In this document: positions 1 to 8,955 of the stretch, piece after piece
Position numbering within the stretch: position 1 is the first letter of the stretch
How the letters are laid out: every line of letters begins with the position of its first letter
Origin: an uncultured Lachnospiraceae bacterium
GTDB lineage: Bacteria > Bacillota > Clostridia > Lachnospirales > Lachnospiraceae
DNA: 64,000 nt
Direction of reading: 5' to 3'
NCBI GenBank assembly: GCA_947053345.1
Contig: CAMRSM010000007.1
Location: forward strand, 1-64,000
Program-made: the position numbers and the translations under genes
The notes under the pieces: generated by a model
Database searches by the model: none
What the model was told of the DNA's origin: nothing
The model's input: the letters and a program-made list of their open reading frames with translations, nothing else

Positions 1-117
1 AAAACAGCATAAGCCCGTACAGTGCCCCGTGGGATTTGCGGGAGGGAAGCGGACGGAAATGCCACGGAGGGAAGAGGTACTGGAAGGGGTTATGCGGTAC
101 TTGTAATAGGAGGAATT

Positions 118-2028
118 ATGGGAAAAGAGGATTACGCGAAAGCAGTCAGGCTTGGAAAAAAGGATTACCAGATGCGCATGCTGCGCGGCGTGAAGCCGAC
201 ATTGCAGGTGCTTGACGACATCCTGCCGGAAAAGGGTTCCTACGCGGAGCGGCCGCTCGGACTGGTGCAGATTCCGATCGACCTGATTGTCGGCACGAAA
301 AACGCCGGGCGGAGCAATTCTTTTTCAGGCAATTTCATGCCAATCCTGCGTGAGGGGACGGAATTTGCCGCTAAGTGGTCAGGGCTTAGCACCAGCCATG
401 TCGAGGAGGGCATCCATACCCCGATCAAGGCATATGAATTTATGAATAAGTTTTACGTCGAGGAGGGCAATAAGCGGGTCAGCGTCATGAAATATTTTGA
501 GGCGGACTCCATCTGGGGCGAGGTGACGCGCATTATACCAAAGCGCACAGAAGACAAGGAAAACAAGATTTATTTCGAGTTTTTGGATTTCTATGAGCTT
601 GCGCCAATCAATTATGTCTGGTTTTCGCAGGAGGGCAGTTTTGGAAAACTGCAGGAAGCGGTCGGCAAGGAACCTGGTGAGAAGTGGTCGGAGGATGACA
701 TCCGCGAATTCAGTTTTGCCTACAACCGTTTTGCCGCAGAGTTCCGCTTACAGGGCGGCAACAAATTAAAGGCGACCGTCGGGGACGCGTTCCTTGCATT
801 TATCACGCTCTACGGCTATGAAGTGATCAGTGACAAAACGACCAGTGAGCTGAAAGAATTGATTACGAAAAGCTGGGAGGAATTTGAGCTTTTGCAGGAG
901 GAACAGGGAATCGAGCTGAAGATGAAGCCAAATCAGGAGAAGAAGTCGCTTTTGAGCGCTATTTTCCCAATCTCTGCCCCGAAGCTGAAGATCGCGTTTA
1001 TTTATGAGAAAACGCCGGGAACTTCGGCGTGGACTTACGCGCATGAGCTTGGCAGGCTTTATCTGGAACAGACCTTCCCGGAGGAACTCACCACGGTCAG
1101 CTTTGAGTGCGGGACGCAGGAAAATATTGATGAGATCATTGACGGAGCGATTGCGGCGGGCTGCAACCTGATCTTTACGACAACCCCGTCCTTTGTGCAG
1201 GCGAGCGTGAAAGCGGCGATCGCCAATCCGGACGTGCGTATCATGAACTGTTCCTTGCACACTTCCCACCGCTATATCCGCACATATTACGCGCGGATGC
1301 ATGAAGCGAAGTTTTTGATGGGAGCCATGGCCGGGGCTATGGCAGAAAATAACCGCCTGCTCTATATTGAGGACTATCCGATCTACGGCTCAATCGCAAA
1401 CATCAATGCATTTGCACTTGGGGCGAAGATGATCAACCCGCGCGTTGAGGTTTATCTTGAATGGTCTGCGCGCAAGGATTTTGATATTGACAGGAAAATC
1501 CGCGAGATCGGTCCGGCCTGCATTTCCGGAAAGGATATGATGATACCGGAGGAAGCATCCCGCTTTTTCGGGCTATACCATATGGAAGGGGAGAATCCGC
1601 GCAACCTCGCTATGCCGATTTGCCACTGGGGCAAATTCTACGAGCAGCTGATCCGCACGATCATGGATGGGAAATGGAAGTCGGACGACAATTCTTCCAC
1701 GACCAAGGCGATCAATTATTGGTGGGGGCTGTCGTCGGGCGTAATCGATGTCATTTGTTCCCAGCGCCTGCCGATCGGCACAAAGCGGCTTTCGGAGTTG
1801 TTAAAAGCGACAATCAGTTCGGAGCAGTTCAACCCGTTTTCCGGTATCCTGTATTCGCAGACGGGTGTTGCTCAGCCTGACCCGGACAAGAGCCTGGCAC
1901 CGGAAGAGATCATGCGGATGGACTGGCTGGCGGAGAACGTCATCGGCGCAATTCCGAAGACAGAGGAACTAAAGGAGCAGGCAGAGCCGGTGGTGAGGCA
2001 GCAGGGTGTAAAACAAAAGGAAGGTTGA
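118..2028 (+). CDS. Cytoplasmic ParB-like / BMP (PnrA-type) ligand-binding fusion protein
   Basis: A 636-residue protein. Residues about 45-135 resemble a ParB/sulfiredoxin-like fold (YVEEGNKRVSV at 113-123). After a linker, residues about 289-600 resemble the BMP/PnrA periplasmic binding domain, which in that family binds purine nucleosides or similar ligands (it opens LKIAFIYEK). The start at 118 has GGAGG eight bases upstream; the frame stays open further upstream but without a better site. There is no signal peptide or lipobox, so unlike ordinary BMP lipoproteins this one should stay in the cytoplasm and could act as an intracellular sensor. The metallophosphoesterase gene follows five bases after its stop, suggesting co-transcription. 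The family assignment is good; the ligand and role are unknown. Confidence 0.8.
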   Translation: MGKEDYAKAVRLGKKDYQMRMLRGVKPTLQVLDDILPEKGSYAERPLGLVQIPIDLIVGTKNAGRSNSFSGNFMPILREGTEFAAKWSGLSTSHVEEGIHTPIKAYEFMNKFYVEEGNKRVSVMKYFEADSIWGEVTRIIPKRTEDKENKIYFEFLDFYELAPINYVWFSQEGSFGKLQEAVGKEPGEKWSEDDIREFSFAYNRFAAEFRLQGGNKLKATVGDAFLAFITLYGYEVISDKTTSELKELITKSWEEFELLQEEQGIELKMKPNQEKKSLLSAIFPISAPKLKIAFIYEKTPGTSAWTYAHELGRLYLEQTFPEELTTVSFECGTQENIDEIIDGAIAAGCNLIFTTTPSFVQASVKAAIANPDVRIMNCSLHTSHRYIRTYYARMHEAKFLMGAMAGAMAENNRLLYIEDYPIYGSIANINAFALGAKMINPRVEVYLEWSARKDFDIDRKIREIGPACISGKDMMIPEEASRFFGLYHMEGENPRNLAMPICHWGKFYEQLIRTIMDGKWKSDDNSSTTKAINYWWGLSSGVIDVICSQRLPIGTKRLSELLKATISSEQFNPFSGILYSQTGVAQPDPDKSLAPEEIMRMDWLAENVIGAIPKTEELKEQAEPVVRQQGVKQKEG

Positions 2029-2033
2029 CCGGG

Positions 2034-2666
2034 ATGAGGATATTGGCGATCGCAGACGAGGAGTCAAAGGCGCTGTGGGATTATTTTGATAAGAGTATGC
2101 TTGAGGGGATTGACCTCATTATTTCCTGCGGTGACTTAGATCCCCGTTACCTTTCCTTCCTGGTAACGTTTTATTCGGGACCTGTTCTTTATGTGCACGG
2201 AAACCATGACGGCAAGTACGAGCAGATTCCGCCGGAGGGCTGCACCTGTATTGAGGATAAGATTTTTGTTTATAAGGGTATCCGGATCCTGGGACTGGGC
2301 GGTTCCATGCGCTACAGGCCCGGGCCGCACCAGTACACGGAATATGAGATGAAGCAGCGGGTGAACCGGCTGTGGTTCAAGCTGTTCAAGAAACGCGGGT
2401 TCGACATTTTAGTGACGCATGCGCCCGCGTATCAGCTCAATGACGGGCGTGATCTCCCGCATCAGGGGTTCAAGGTTTTCCGGAAGCTGATGGAGAAATA
2501 CCGCCCGAAGTTTTTCCTGCACGGGCATGTGCACCTGTCCTACGGGCGGGATTATAAGCGTTATGACCGGTATGAGGATACGCATATCATCAATGCGTAT
2601 GAGCGGTGTATATTCGAATTTGAGGATGATGAGCCGCAGGAGCATTTGATCGTGCATGGGAGATAA
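2034..2666 (+). CDS. Calcineurin-like metallophosphoesterase
   Basis: A 210-residue phosphoesterase of the calcineurin superfamily. The metal-binding blocks are visible in order: a D-x-E variant of the first block near the N-terminus (IADEES), SCGDLD, GNHDGKYE, VTHAPAY and HGHVHLSYG. The ATG at 2034 is preferred because AAGGAAGG lies about nine bases upstream; a TTG at 2025 overlaps the previous stop and is too close to that site. The first block lacks the usual D-x-H histidine (ADEE), which is common in small YfcE-like members. The substrate cannot be deduced. It is probably co-expressed with the ParB/BMP fusion. Confidence 0.85.
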   Translation: MRILAIADEESKALWDYFDKSMLEGIDLIISCGDLDPRYLSFLVTFYSGPVLYVHGNHDGKYEQIPPEGCTCIEDKIFVYKGIRILGLGGSMRYRPGPHQYTEYEMKQRVNRLWFKLFKKRGFDILVTHAPAYQLNDGRDLPHQGFKVFRKLMEKYRPKFFLHGHVHLSYGRDYKRYDRYEDTHIINAYERCIFEFEDDEPQEHLIVHGR

Positions 2667-2796
2667 ATGCTTCGGATTGGGCTTACAACCCAAGTTCCTC
2701 TCTGCAGAAGAGTTTGAGGCATTATTGGATGAAGTCGTTAGAACGATAATAAATTTTGGGGCGTGGCGGTTGCTGTGCCCTATATTTTTGTGGTAA
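2656..2796 (+). other. Possible 46-residue ORF or gene remnant
   Basis: An ATG overlapping the end of the phosphoesterase gene opens a 46-codon frame with a helix-like stretch (SAEEFEALLDEVVRTI) and a hydrophobic end. No ribosome binding site is obvious and I do not recognise it; it may be the tail of a lost gene. The rest of the interval to 3122 shows no convincing gene. Confidence 0.2.
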
Positions 2797-3122
2797 ATGA
2801 GGAATGGAAGTTTGGTAAAATAATTTTTTGGGCGGAATTTTATAAAAGCTCCAATCCATACTTTGTTACACTGTATCATTATTGCAGTGTTCCTAATGTT
2901 ATGCTATAATCACTGTTGAACAAAAATACTGAAAAAAATATTGTAAGCACAGACTGCACAAATTCTCCGTCCCGGAGAAATACTTCCCCAAAACGGCGCA
3001 AGACAAAGAGATTTTGATATGTTATGCTAAAAGCATCCGGTGTGATGAGGAGAAATGCCCCGCGGGGATTCAAACGGCGTTTCCCCGGCACCGAAGGGGC
3101 GCTGCCCGGGAAGGAGAATTTA

Positions 3123-4373
3123 ATGCTTAAACTTCGGATTTCGGAATTAAGAAAAAAGAATAACATGACCCAACAGGAATTGGGTGATTATCTGTCGGTT
3201 TCCTACCAGACTGTCAGCAAGTGGGAGACGGGTGTGGTGCTGCCGGACGTGACCATGCTTCCGGGACTGTCGAGATGCTTTGGTGTGTCCGTGGATGCAC
3301 TGCTTGGTTTAGTGCCGCTCCCCCAGGACTATCGGCCGTCGGATTCCGGGCGTAAGGAATATTGGGCAGACCGGGTCAATTATTTGAAGCGGACGAGGAA
3401 GACTATGTGGAACCAGGATTATCTTGCGTTCCTCGTGCGGGAAGTCTTCCGGATTGACCATCCGGTAACGCTTCTGGACTGCGGCTGCGGGTACGGGGCA
3501 ATGGGGCTTTTGCTTCTTCCGCTCCTGCCGGAGGGAAGCAAATATGTGGGTGTTGATTTTTCGGGGGAGATGCTTTGCGCCGCGCGGGAGTTGTTCGCGG
3601 CAGAGGGAGTAGCGGCAGAATTTATCCATGCAGATATTTTTGACTGGGACGGCAGGAAAAATAGCGGCATGCTGCAGGCAGGTGCTTCGGATGCCGTGGT
3701 GTACAATGGGATGCAGAGAGCGCCGCAGGATATGGGGCAATATGCGGATAATATGGATACCCAAAAACAGTGCACAAAAGGACAGCATATTCCCGGACAG
3801 TATGATATGGTAATAAGTCAGGCTGTGCTCCGCCATGTCGATAACGGGGAGCGGTTTCTTGAAAAAATGATTACCTTCACAAAACCCGGCGGGTTGGTGG
3901 TCAGCATGGAATGCAACCGTGAATTTGAGGCGGACGGGCTTTATGTGGATGGCATGGATTATGCGTCTCTCTGCACCTGTCCGGGCTTAAAAAAGCTTTG
4001 GCAGACGGAGCTTTCCAAGCAGAACCGGGACTATTCGATTGCCATGAAAATTCCGCACTATATGCGCAGGGCGGGGCTTCGCGATATTGGCTGCCGGATG
4101 AATGACCGGGTGAATTTTCTTTGCCCGGAGCAGGAAAACTATGATGGAAGGCTGAACGCGGCGGTTTACGCCGATCACTGGAGTGATGAGAAGACGGAGG
4201 ATGAGCTGGAGAAGGATATCTCATATTTTGTAAATCATGGGATGAGCCGCGGCGAAGCTGAGGATTACTGCGCACAGCAGAACGGGATTGTGCGCTATTT
4301 GAAGGAGCACCGTGGGGAGGCCGCTTTTACAAAGGTTGGGGGGATCATGGTGTCATATGGATGGAAAGTTTGA
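3123..4373 (+). CDS. XRE-type helix-turn-helix fused to SAM-dependent methyltransferase
   Basis: A 416-residue protein. Residues 1-65 form an XRE/Cro DNA-binding domain (TQQELGDYLSVSYQTVSKWE). From about residue 112 a class I methyltransferase domain follows, with the SAM-binding motif LLDCGCGYGAMG at 117-128 and a later ISQAVLRHV strand. The start at 3123 follows AAGGAGAATT; an upstream extension in frame lacks a ribosome site. Between methyltransferase strands sits a polar insertion around residues 178-220 that homologues would not be expected to have. Such fusions are usually annotated as regulators with a methyltransferase domain; the target is unknown. A GNAT gene follows within 12 bases. 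Confidence 0.8.
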   Translation: MLKLRISELRKKNNMTQQELGDYLSVSYQTVSKWETGVVLPDVTMLPGLSRCFGVSVDALLGLVPLPQDYRPSDSGRKEYWADRVNYLKRTRKTMWNQDYLAFLVREVFRIDHPVTLLDCGCGYGAMGLLLLPLLPEGSKYVGVDFSGEMLCAARELFAAEGVAAEFIHADIFDWDGRKNSGMLQAGASDAVVYNGMQRAPQDMGQYADNMDTQKQCTKGQHIPGQYDMVISQAVLRHVDNGERFLEKMITFTKPGGLVVSMECNREFEADGLYVDGMDYASLCTCPGLKKLWQTELSKQNRDYSIAMKIPHYMRRAGLRDIGCRMNDRVNFLCPEQENYDGRLNAAVYADHWSDEKTEDELEKDISYFVNHGMSRGEAEDYCAQQNGIVRYLKEHRGEAAFTKVGGIMVSYGWKV

Positions 4374-4384
4374 AGGGGGGACGG

Positions 4385-4846
4385 ATGAAAGAGATTATTG
4401 TCTATGAAATGGTTTTTAAAGGGGAGATAAAAGGGCGGGAAAATATAATCTGCGTTCCGTTTCAGGAAAAATACTGGAAGGATTACATGGAAATATATAA
4501 TGTATGCTTTTCGAGGATGAGAGATGCCCTGGAGATCCAACCGGTGTTTTTTTATTCGGATTATTCCCAATTTAAGGACAAAGCGGATAACACGTTCCTT
4601 TGTCTGCAGGGTGGGGATATTGCAGGGGCTGTTTCGTGCTATGGAAATGAACTGGACGATCTGGTCGTTAATCCGCTGTTTCAAAGGAAGGGATACGGGC
4701 GGCAACTGTTGTTGTGGGGAATGAACTGCATAAAAGAGCGGGGATATGATGAGATTGTATTACATGTGGCGGAATGGAACCAAAATGCGGTAAAGCTATA
4801 TTTAGAAACGGGGTTTGAAATCATGAAAAAAGAGAAAGTACGCTGA
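4385..4846 (+). CDS. GNAT family N-acetyltransferase
   Basis: A 153-residue GNAT acetyltransferase. The acetyl-CoA pyrophosphate loop is seen as NPLFQRKGYGRQLL, followed by the typical WNQNAVKLYLETGFE segment near the C-terminus. The ATG at 4385 is chosen because of the GGGGGG tract just upstream; an ATG at 4361 overlaps the previous gene. It is tightly spaced behind the XRE-methyltransferase gene and probably in the same transcript. The substrate is unknown. Confidence 0.8.
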   Translation: MKEIIVYEMVFKGEIKGRENIICVPFQEKYWKDYMEIYNVCFSRMRDALEIQPVFFYSDYSQFKDKADNTFLCLQGGDIAGAVSCYGNELDDLVVNPLFQRKGYGRQLLLWGMNCIKERGYDEIVLHVAEWNQNAVKLYLETGFEIMKKEKVR

Positions 4847-4951
4847 TTGGCAAGCGGCTTGTTTTGGAAAAATGGAATCGGGGTATGGGTATATCCGCAG
4901 GGTGCAAAGGCTATTTTGCCGGGGGCGAAACACAAACAGGATGGATGGAAA

Positions 4952-5779
4952 ATGAAGGGATCTAAATCAGAAAATGAAAAAAACGGATTTCGGATCGGTG
5001 AGCTTTCGGGGCTTACAGGGGTAAAAGCAGGCACCATCCGCTTTTATGAAAAATGTGGGTTTCTCTCGCCGGTAAAACGCCTGCCGAACGGCTACCGCGT
5101 GTTTGAGGAAAAGCATGTTTATCAGATCCGCATATGCAGGCTTGTGTTCGGCGGTTTTGTGAACAAACGCCTGCGCCGGATCAGCATGGGGCTGATTGCC
5201 GCGGCGAGGGAGTGGGATTTGAAGGCGTACCGGAGTGCGTCGGCGGATTATCTGCGGGCAGTGGAGGCGGATATCGAGAGGACGAAAAAGGCTGTTGACG
5301 CGGTGACAAGACAGATGGAGGCGGCAGGATCCGGCAGGTCAAACGGCAGGCAGGAAGGGGGAACATGCGGTGCATATCCGGGCGGAGGACAGGCAAAAAA
5401 CGGATTCCCATGCGCTGTCCTTTGCTCGAAAAAGCAGGCAGCGTCTATTGTCGGCGTGACCCCGGAAGCGATCCGCAACTGGGAGCGCAACGGTCTGCTC
5501 GGCCAGGCGAAAGCTTATCAGAAGCGTTATTACCCGCGGGAAGCCGTAGAGCGTATGTATGTGATACGGCTGTTATTGGACAACGGCTACAGCATGATGG
5601 CGGTCAGAAAGTTTTTTGCGGCATTTGATGCGGAGGGCGCAGCGGCAGCGGTCTGCTCGCTGACAGAGCCGGGGGAGGACGGGGCGCTGATCTACCGGGC
5701 AGACCGGTATTTGGAAACACTCCGGAACACGAAGGAAAAAGCGGAGGAACTCTTTGCATTGTCGGATGAAATGCTTTGA
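4952..5779 (+). CDS. MerR-type regulator with two DNA-binding domains
   Basis: A protein of about 275 residues. The first MerR winged helix lies near residues 13-80 (FRIGELSGLTGVKAGTIRFYE). A helical linker with a Gly/Arg-rich stretch follows, then a second MerR-like HTH near residues 150-195 (VGVTPEAIRNWERNGLL). Tandem MerR headpieces in one chain are uncommon but known; the second may recognise a half-site or serve as an effector module. The start is uncertain: an in-frame TTG at 4847 would add 35 residues, but the ATG at 4952 lies just ahead of the domain. No cysteine pattern for metal sensing is evident. Confidence 0.75.
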   Translation: MKGSKSENEKNGFRIGELSGLTGVKAGTIRFYEKCGFLSPVKRLPNGYRVFEEKHVYQIRICRLVFGGFVNKRLRRISMGLIAAAREWDLKAYRSASADYLRAVEADIERTKKAVDAVTRQMEAAGSGRSNGRQEGGTCGAYPGGGQAKNGFPCAVLCSKKQAASIVGVTPEAIRNWERNGLLGQAKAYQKRYYPREAVERMYVIRLLLDNGYSMMAVRKFFAAFDAEGAAAAVCSLTEPGEDGALIYRADRYLETLRNTKEKAEELFALSDEML

Positions 5780-5805
5780 AAACAAAATACTCTGGTATTG
5801 CCTTT

Positions 5806-6030
5806 TTAATTCTGGTTTCGCCAGATTCTTGGGGAAACACCGTAGGTATTTTTAAATGCCCTGGAGAAATGCAGTTGGTTTGGATAGCCAACTGCATTTC
5901 CGATATCCGCGACCGACAGATCGGTCATCTTCAGCAGTTCCGTTGCTTTTACCATGCGGTAACTGATCAAGAACTCCTGCGGAGTTTTTCCGACAGATTC
6001 GTGAAAAATTTGTATTAAATCACGCTTCTG
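5806..6030 (-). pseudogene. AraC family regulator, C-terminal remnant
   Basis: Only the last 70 or so residues of an AraC-type regulator remain: the second helix-turn-helix (LSVADIGNAVGYPNQLHFSR) and a normal C-terminus. Homology stops near 6030, where the sequence switches to a sucrose-phosphorylase fragment on the other strand. The sensor domain and first HTH half are missing, so it should not work as a regulator. Confidence 0.8.
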
Positions 6031-6032
6031 TA

Positions 6033-6635
6033 CAGTCGCCCCAGTTTCAGGACTTACTGGAAAAGGGAGCCGCTTCAAAATACCGGGATTTCTTTATCGA
6101 TTGGAATAAGTTCTGGGAAGGGTGCGGCGAAATGACGGAGGACGGCTATATTCTGCCGGGGGAGGAATATTTAAATAAAATGTTTTTTCGAAAGCCCGGA
6201 TTGCCGCTTCTTATGGTGGAGTTTTCCGATGGCAGCAGGATACCTTACTGGAACACCTTTTATCAGGAAATCCGTGAAACAAAAGATTACCGCACCAGGT
6301 ATCTCGGGCAGATGGATTTGAATATCCGTTCGGAGGCGGTGTGGGATTTTTACAGGGAAACCATAGAGAAACTTTCCGGCTACGGTGCAAAAATTATCCG
6401 TCTGGACGCTTTTGCCTACTCGCCGAAAACGCCGGGAGAAAGGAATTTTTTAAATGAGCCTGACACATGGGAATTATTGGAAAAAATAAAGGAACTGACA
6501 GAGCCCCGCAATATAGAGCTGCTTCCGGAAATCCATGCCAGCTATAAAGAGAAGCGCATAGAGGGGAAAAAGAGAGCGGAGAAGAGGTTTTTAGGATGGG
6601 GGATATGTTTCATGTCTTTTGGTAGCGGATGGTGA
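6033..6635 (+). pseudogene. Sucrose phosphorylase (GH13_18) internal fragment
   Basis: From about 6033 the frame reads SPQFQDLLEKGAASKYRDFF and continues into GH13 core sequence including KIIRLDAFAY, the nucleophile-bearing strand, and ELLPEIHASY, the acid/base strand. The family is usually about 480 residues; here only about 185-200 residues of the middle survive. The N-terminus is lost at the junction with the AraC remnant, and the C-terminus degenerates after about 6555. An ATG at 6132 keeps the frame open but cannot give a full enzyme. Confidence 0.8.
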
Positions 6636-7038
6636 TTATTCGTGTGAGGAGGGAATTGGGGAATACAAAAACAGTATTTGATGCAAAGGAACTTTGCAGG
6701 CTGTTTCATGAGATGCGCGTTCTTGGCATATCGAATGGACATGGGAATTGCGGGGTGGAAAAGAAAGCCCGCAGCCTGTAAAATCAACCTTATATTTGTA
6801 CACCACCTTTTTGGAAAGTGCTATTATGGGTTTATTCATAATAACTTTTCAGAAGGGTGGTCTTTTATTAGGTATTTTTATGCCTATGTGTGTGGGCAAG
6901 TGGGTGGGCAGCAGATAGAATATTTGTTTCTTCTGCGCCATTTTTACAGCGTACTTTTCGGTTGCAGGAACTTCTTTGAAGGGGTTTCATAGGAAGGGGG
7001 AAAACTATATTTCCTGCATTTGGCTTCCGACAATTTTT
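6636..7038 (+). other. Gene-poor interval
   Basis: No convincing gene is seen. Short frames exist, for example 50 codons from 6629 (FDAKELCRLFHEM) and a hydrophobic peptide from about 6824, but none is recognisable or has a clear ribosome binding site. The stretch is probably decayed DNA between the sucrose-phosphorylase remnant and the repeat at 7039. Confidence 0.4.
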
Positions 7039-7162
7039 AACCTATCAAAGGGGTTCCACTCTTCTAAGTCGTAAAGATGAAAGCGGTGGGCAGGGGATTT
7101 CTTTGTGTTTGGTGGATCTGACAAGCTGTGATAGCAGCATAGGGATATCATTTCCTTTGATG
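7039..7162 (+). repeat. Dispersed repeat family 2, copy a
   Basis: It starts AACCTATCAAAG, carries half of a GTCGTAAAGATGAAAGCGGTGGG hairpin arm, then GATTTCTTTGTGT, CTGACAAGC and AGCAGCATAGGGATAT, and ends TTTCCTTTGAT. Related copies lie at 8291, 15516 and 30832. This copy sits about 100 bases upstream of the APH-type kinase gene. Confidence 0.6.
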
Positions 7163-7266
7163 CAATGAATTTACAGGCAAAAATCTAATTGTATATTTAA
7201 GAGTGTGTTTTAGCTTGGTTTTAAGAACGGGTATGGCAGTATTTTGAAGAAAGAGAGGGAACGAAT

Positions 7267-8226
7267 ATGGATATCAAAGAGGCAAGGGAATATTTGGAAA
7301 ATAACAGTGCGACATTGCTTGCAGGTGGAGCCAGTGGGGCGAAAGTGTATGATATTGCAGGGGAATATGTGCTTAAATGCGTTTCCAGGGCGGAACTTGG
7401 AGAGGATGGAAGGTATGCGTCTTACCGGAAGGAGGCGCTCTGGTATCAATATGCTGGCGGAAGGAAGGATGGTCTTAGGCTGGCATTTTTGCCGGAAGTA
7501 TGCGATATTTATGAAACAGGGGAAGAAATCTTTATTTTGATGAAATGCTACCAAAAAATTTTGCGAAGTGAGTTGGATACTGAATTGATGAAAAAGATTA
7601 TGGAGGCGCTTGCCGCCGTGCATACTGCAAAAATACCGGATTTTCTGGTGCGGCAAGAGGGACGGCAGAATAAGGAAAAACAGGAGGAACGACAGGAAGA
7701 AAAGGCAAACCTGCTTTTAGAAGAACAGGTGAAAGAGTATGTTTCCGGCTGGCAAAGTGTTCTTGACGAACATCCGGGCAGTTTTTCTTCAGCGCCCCTG
7801 AAAGAGATTGCCGAAAAGATCAACCACATTATCCGGTGGCATGCACAGGAGAAGGAGGTTTTAAACCACGGCGATTTCCACTTTGACAACCTGCTTTTAG
7901 ATAAGCGGGGAAATGTTTTAATCTGTGATTGGCAGGGTGTTTCCGTGGGGGCAGCATCGGGTGATTTAAGTTTCTTTTTCAGCAGGCTTGGTGCGGATGG
8001 TTTGAATACAGATATAGGGCGGGCAGTCAGCTTTTATGTACAGGAGTTTAAAAGGCTTTCCGGTAAAGCTCTTATTCCGGAGGTAATCTGCCGCCATATG
8101 GATGCTGCGGATGTTATCACTTCTTTTGTGTTCTGGCATGAGTACCTGCATGGGAGCGATGTGGGCAGGGTACGTGGAATTTACGAGAAGATGGTGGATA
8201 AATCCCAAAATTTTTGTGAGTTTTGA
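7267..8226 (+). CDS. Aminoglycoside/choline phosphotransferase-like kinase
   Basis: A 319-residue protein kinase-like-fold phosphotransferase of the APH superfamily. The catalytic loop HGDFHFDNLL and the metal-binding CDWQ are intact near residues 203-225, and the N-terminal nucleotide-binding lobe contains GGASGAKVYDI. A Gln/Glu/Arg-rich stretch near residues 131-150 (EKQEERQEEKANLL) looks like an inserted low-complexity loop. The start at 7267 follows a GAGAGGGA site. Substrates in this superfamily range from aminoglycosides to small metabolites and sugars, so resistance should not be assumed. It stands alone between repeat copies. Confidence 0.8.
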   Translation: MDIKEAREYLENNSATLLAGGASGAKVYDIAGEYVLKCVSRAELGEDGRYASYRKEALWYQYAGGRKDGLRLAFLPEVCDIYETGEEIFILMKCYQKILRSELDTELMKKIMEALAAVHTAKIPDFLVRQEGRQNKEKQEERQEEKANLLLEEQVKEYVSGWQSVLDEHPGSFSSAPLKEIAEKINHIIRWHAQEKEVLNHGDFHFDNLLLDKRGNVLICDWQGVSVGAASGDLSFFFSRLGADGLNTDIGRAVSFYVQEFKRLSGKALIPEVICRHMDAADVITSFVFWHEYLHGSDVGRVRGIYEKMVDKSQNFCEF

Positions 8227-8290
8227 GCAAAAGAGATTTTAGGAATATTCAAGTTTTTTCTTGTGTTTTTTTCTGTGAAGTGGTATCTTT

Positions 8291-8372
8291 AACCTACCAG
8301 TTGTGTCAGGTGGGAGGATAAGCCCCATCTGACATGCAAAAGCAGCAAAGGGATATAATTTCCTTTAAAGAT
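8291..8372 (+). repeat. Dispersed repeat family 2, copy d (diverged)
   Basis: It starts AACCTACC and shares CTGACATGC and AGCAGCAAAGGGATATAA, then TTTCCTTTAAAGAT, with the copy at 7039. It lies directly upstream of the acetyltransferase gene at 8397. Confidence 0.5.
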
Positions 8373-8396
8373 AAATCAATAAGGGGGATGGATGGT

Positions 8397-8954
8397 ATGT
8401 TACATATGGAAAGCAGCCCGGGTATTTTGCTTCGCGAACCGTCCATGCGGGATGCACAGCAGGTCATGTCATTAAAAGCCGAAATTTTGGCAGCGGATTC
8501 CGGGGAGGATGCTTTTGCGGGCTGCGGCGAACTAAGACAGGCTGACACAATGGAGGAGTGGCTGAATGTTCTTAAAAGACAGTCGGATGGGGAAAATCCG
8601 CCGGAGGGGAGAGTGCCGTCTACATCCTATGTTGCCGAGCGCTTGTGTGACGGGTGCATCGTCGGGATTATTGACCTGCGCCACCATATCAACCATCCGG
8701 TCTTAGGACTCTGGGGCGGGCATATGGGCTACACAGTCCGACCTTCGGAGCGAGGCAAAGGTTACGCGAAGGAAATGCTGCGCCAAAATCTGATAAACTG
8801 CCGGGCACGCGGTTTACAAAAGGTTTTGGTGACCTGCTCGCAAACAAATCCTGCCAGCGAGAGAGTAATCCTTGCAAACGGGGGAGTTTATGAGAAAACC
8901 GTGGAAGTTGAGGGGGAGAGGATAAAGAGGTATTGGATCGAAACTGCTTTGTAA
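8397..8954 (+). CDS. GNAT family N-acetyltransferase
   Basis: A 186-residue acetyltransferase. The acetyl-CoA loop reads VRPSERGKGYAKEML, with a downstream TNPASERVILANGG helix region. The start at 8397 is chosen because AAGGGGG ends nine bases upstream; the ATG at 8388 is too close to that site. It resembles the predicted-acetyltransferase branch of GNAT enzymes that contains an IDLRH-type strand. The substrate is unknown. Confidence 0.8.
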   Translation: MLHMESSPGILLREPSMRDAQQVMSLKAEILAADSGEDAFAGCGELRQADTMEEWLNVLKRQSDGENPPEGRVPSTSYVAERLCDGCIVGIIDLRHHINHPVLGLWGGHMGYTVRPSERGKGYAKEMLRQNLINCRARGLQKVLVTCSQTNPASERVILANGGVYEKTVEVEGERIKRYWIETAL

Positions 8955-8955
8955 A

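Noticed and set aside
6678..6992. 104-codon plus-strand frame in the gene-poor interval
   Set aside because: No ribosome site, odd composition and no recognisable domain; it lies in decayed sequence.
7267..8226. Aminoglycoside resistance gene
   Set aside because: The fold is APH-like, but no residues specific to known resistance enzymes can be recognised; a metabolic kinase is equally likely.
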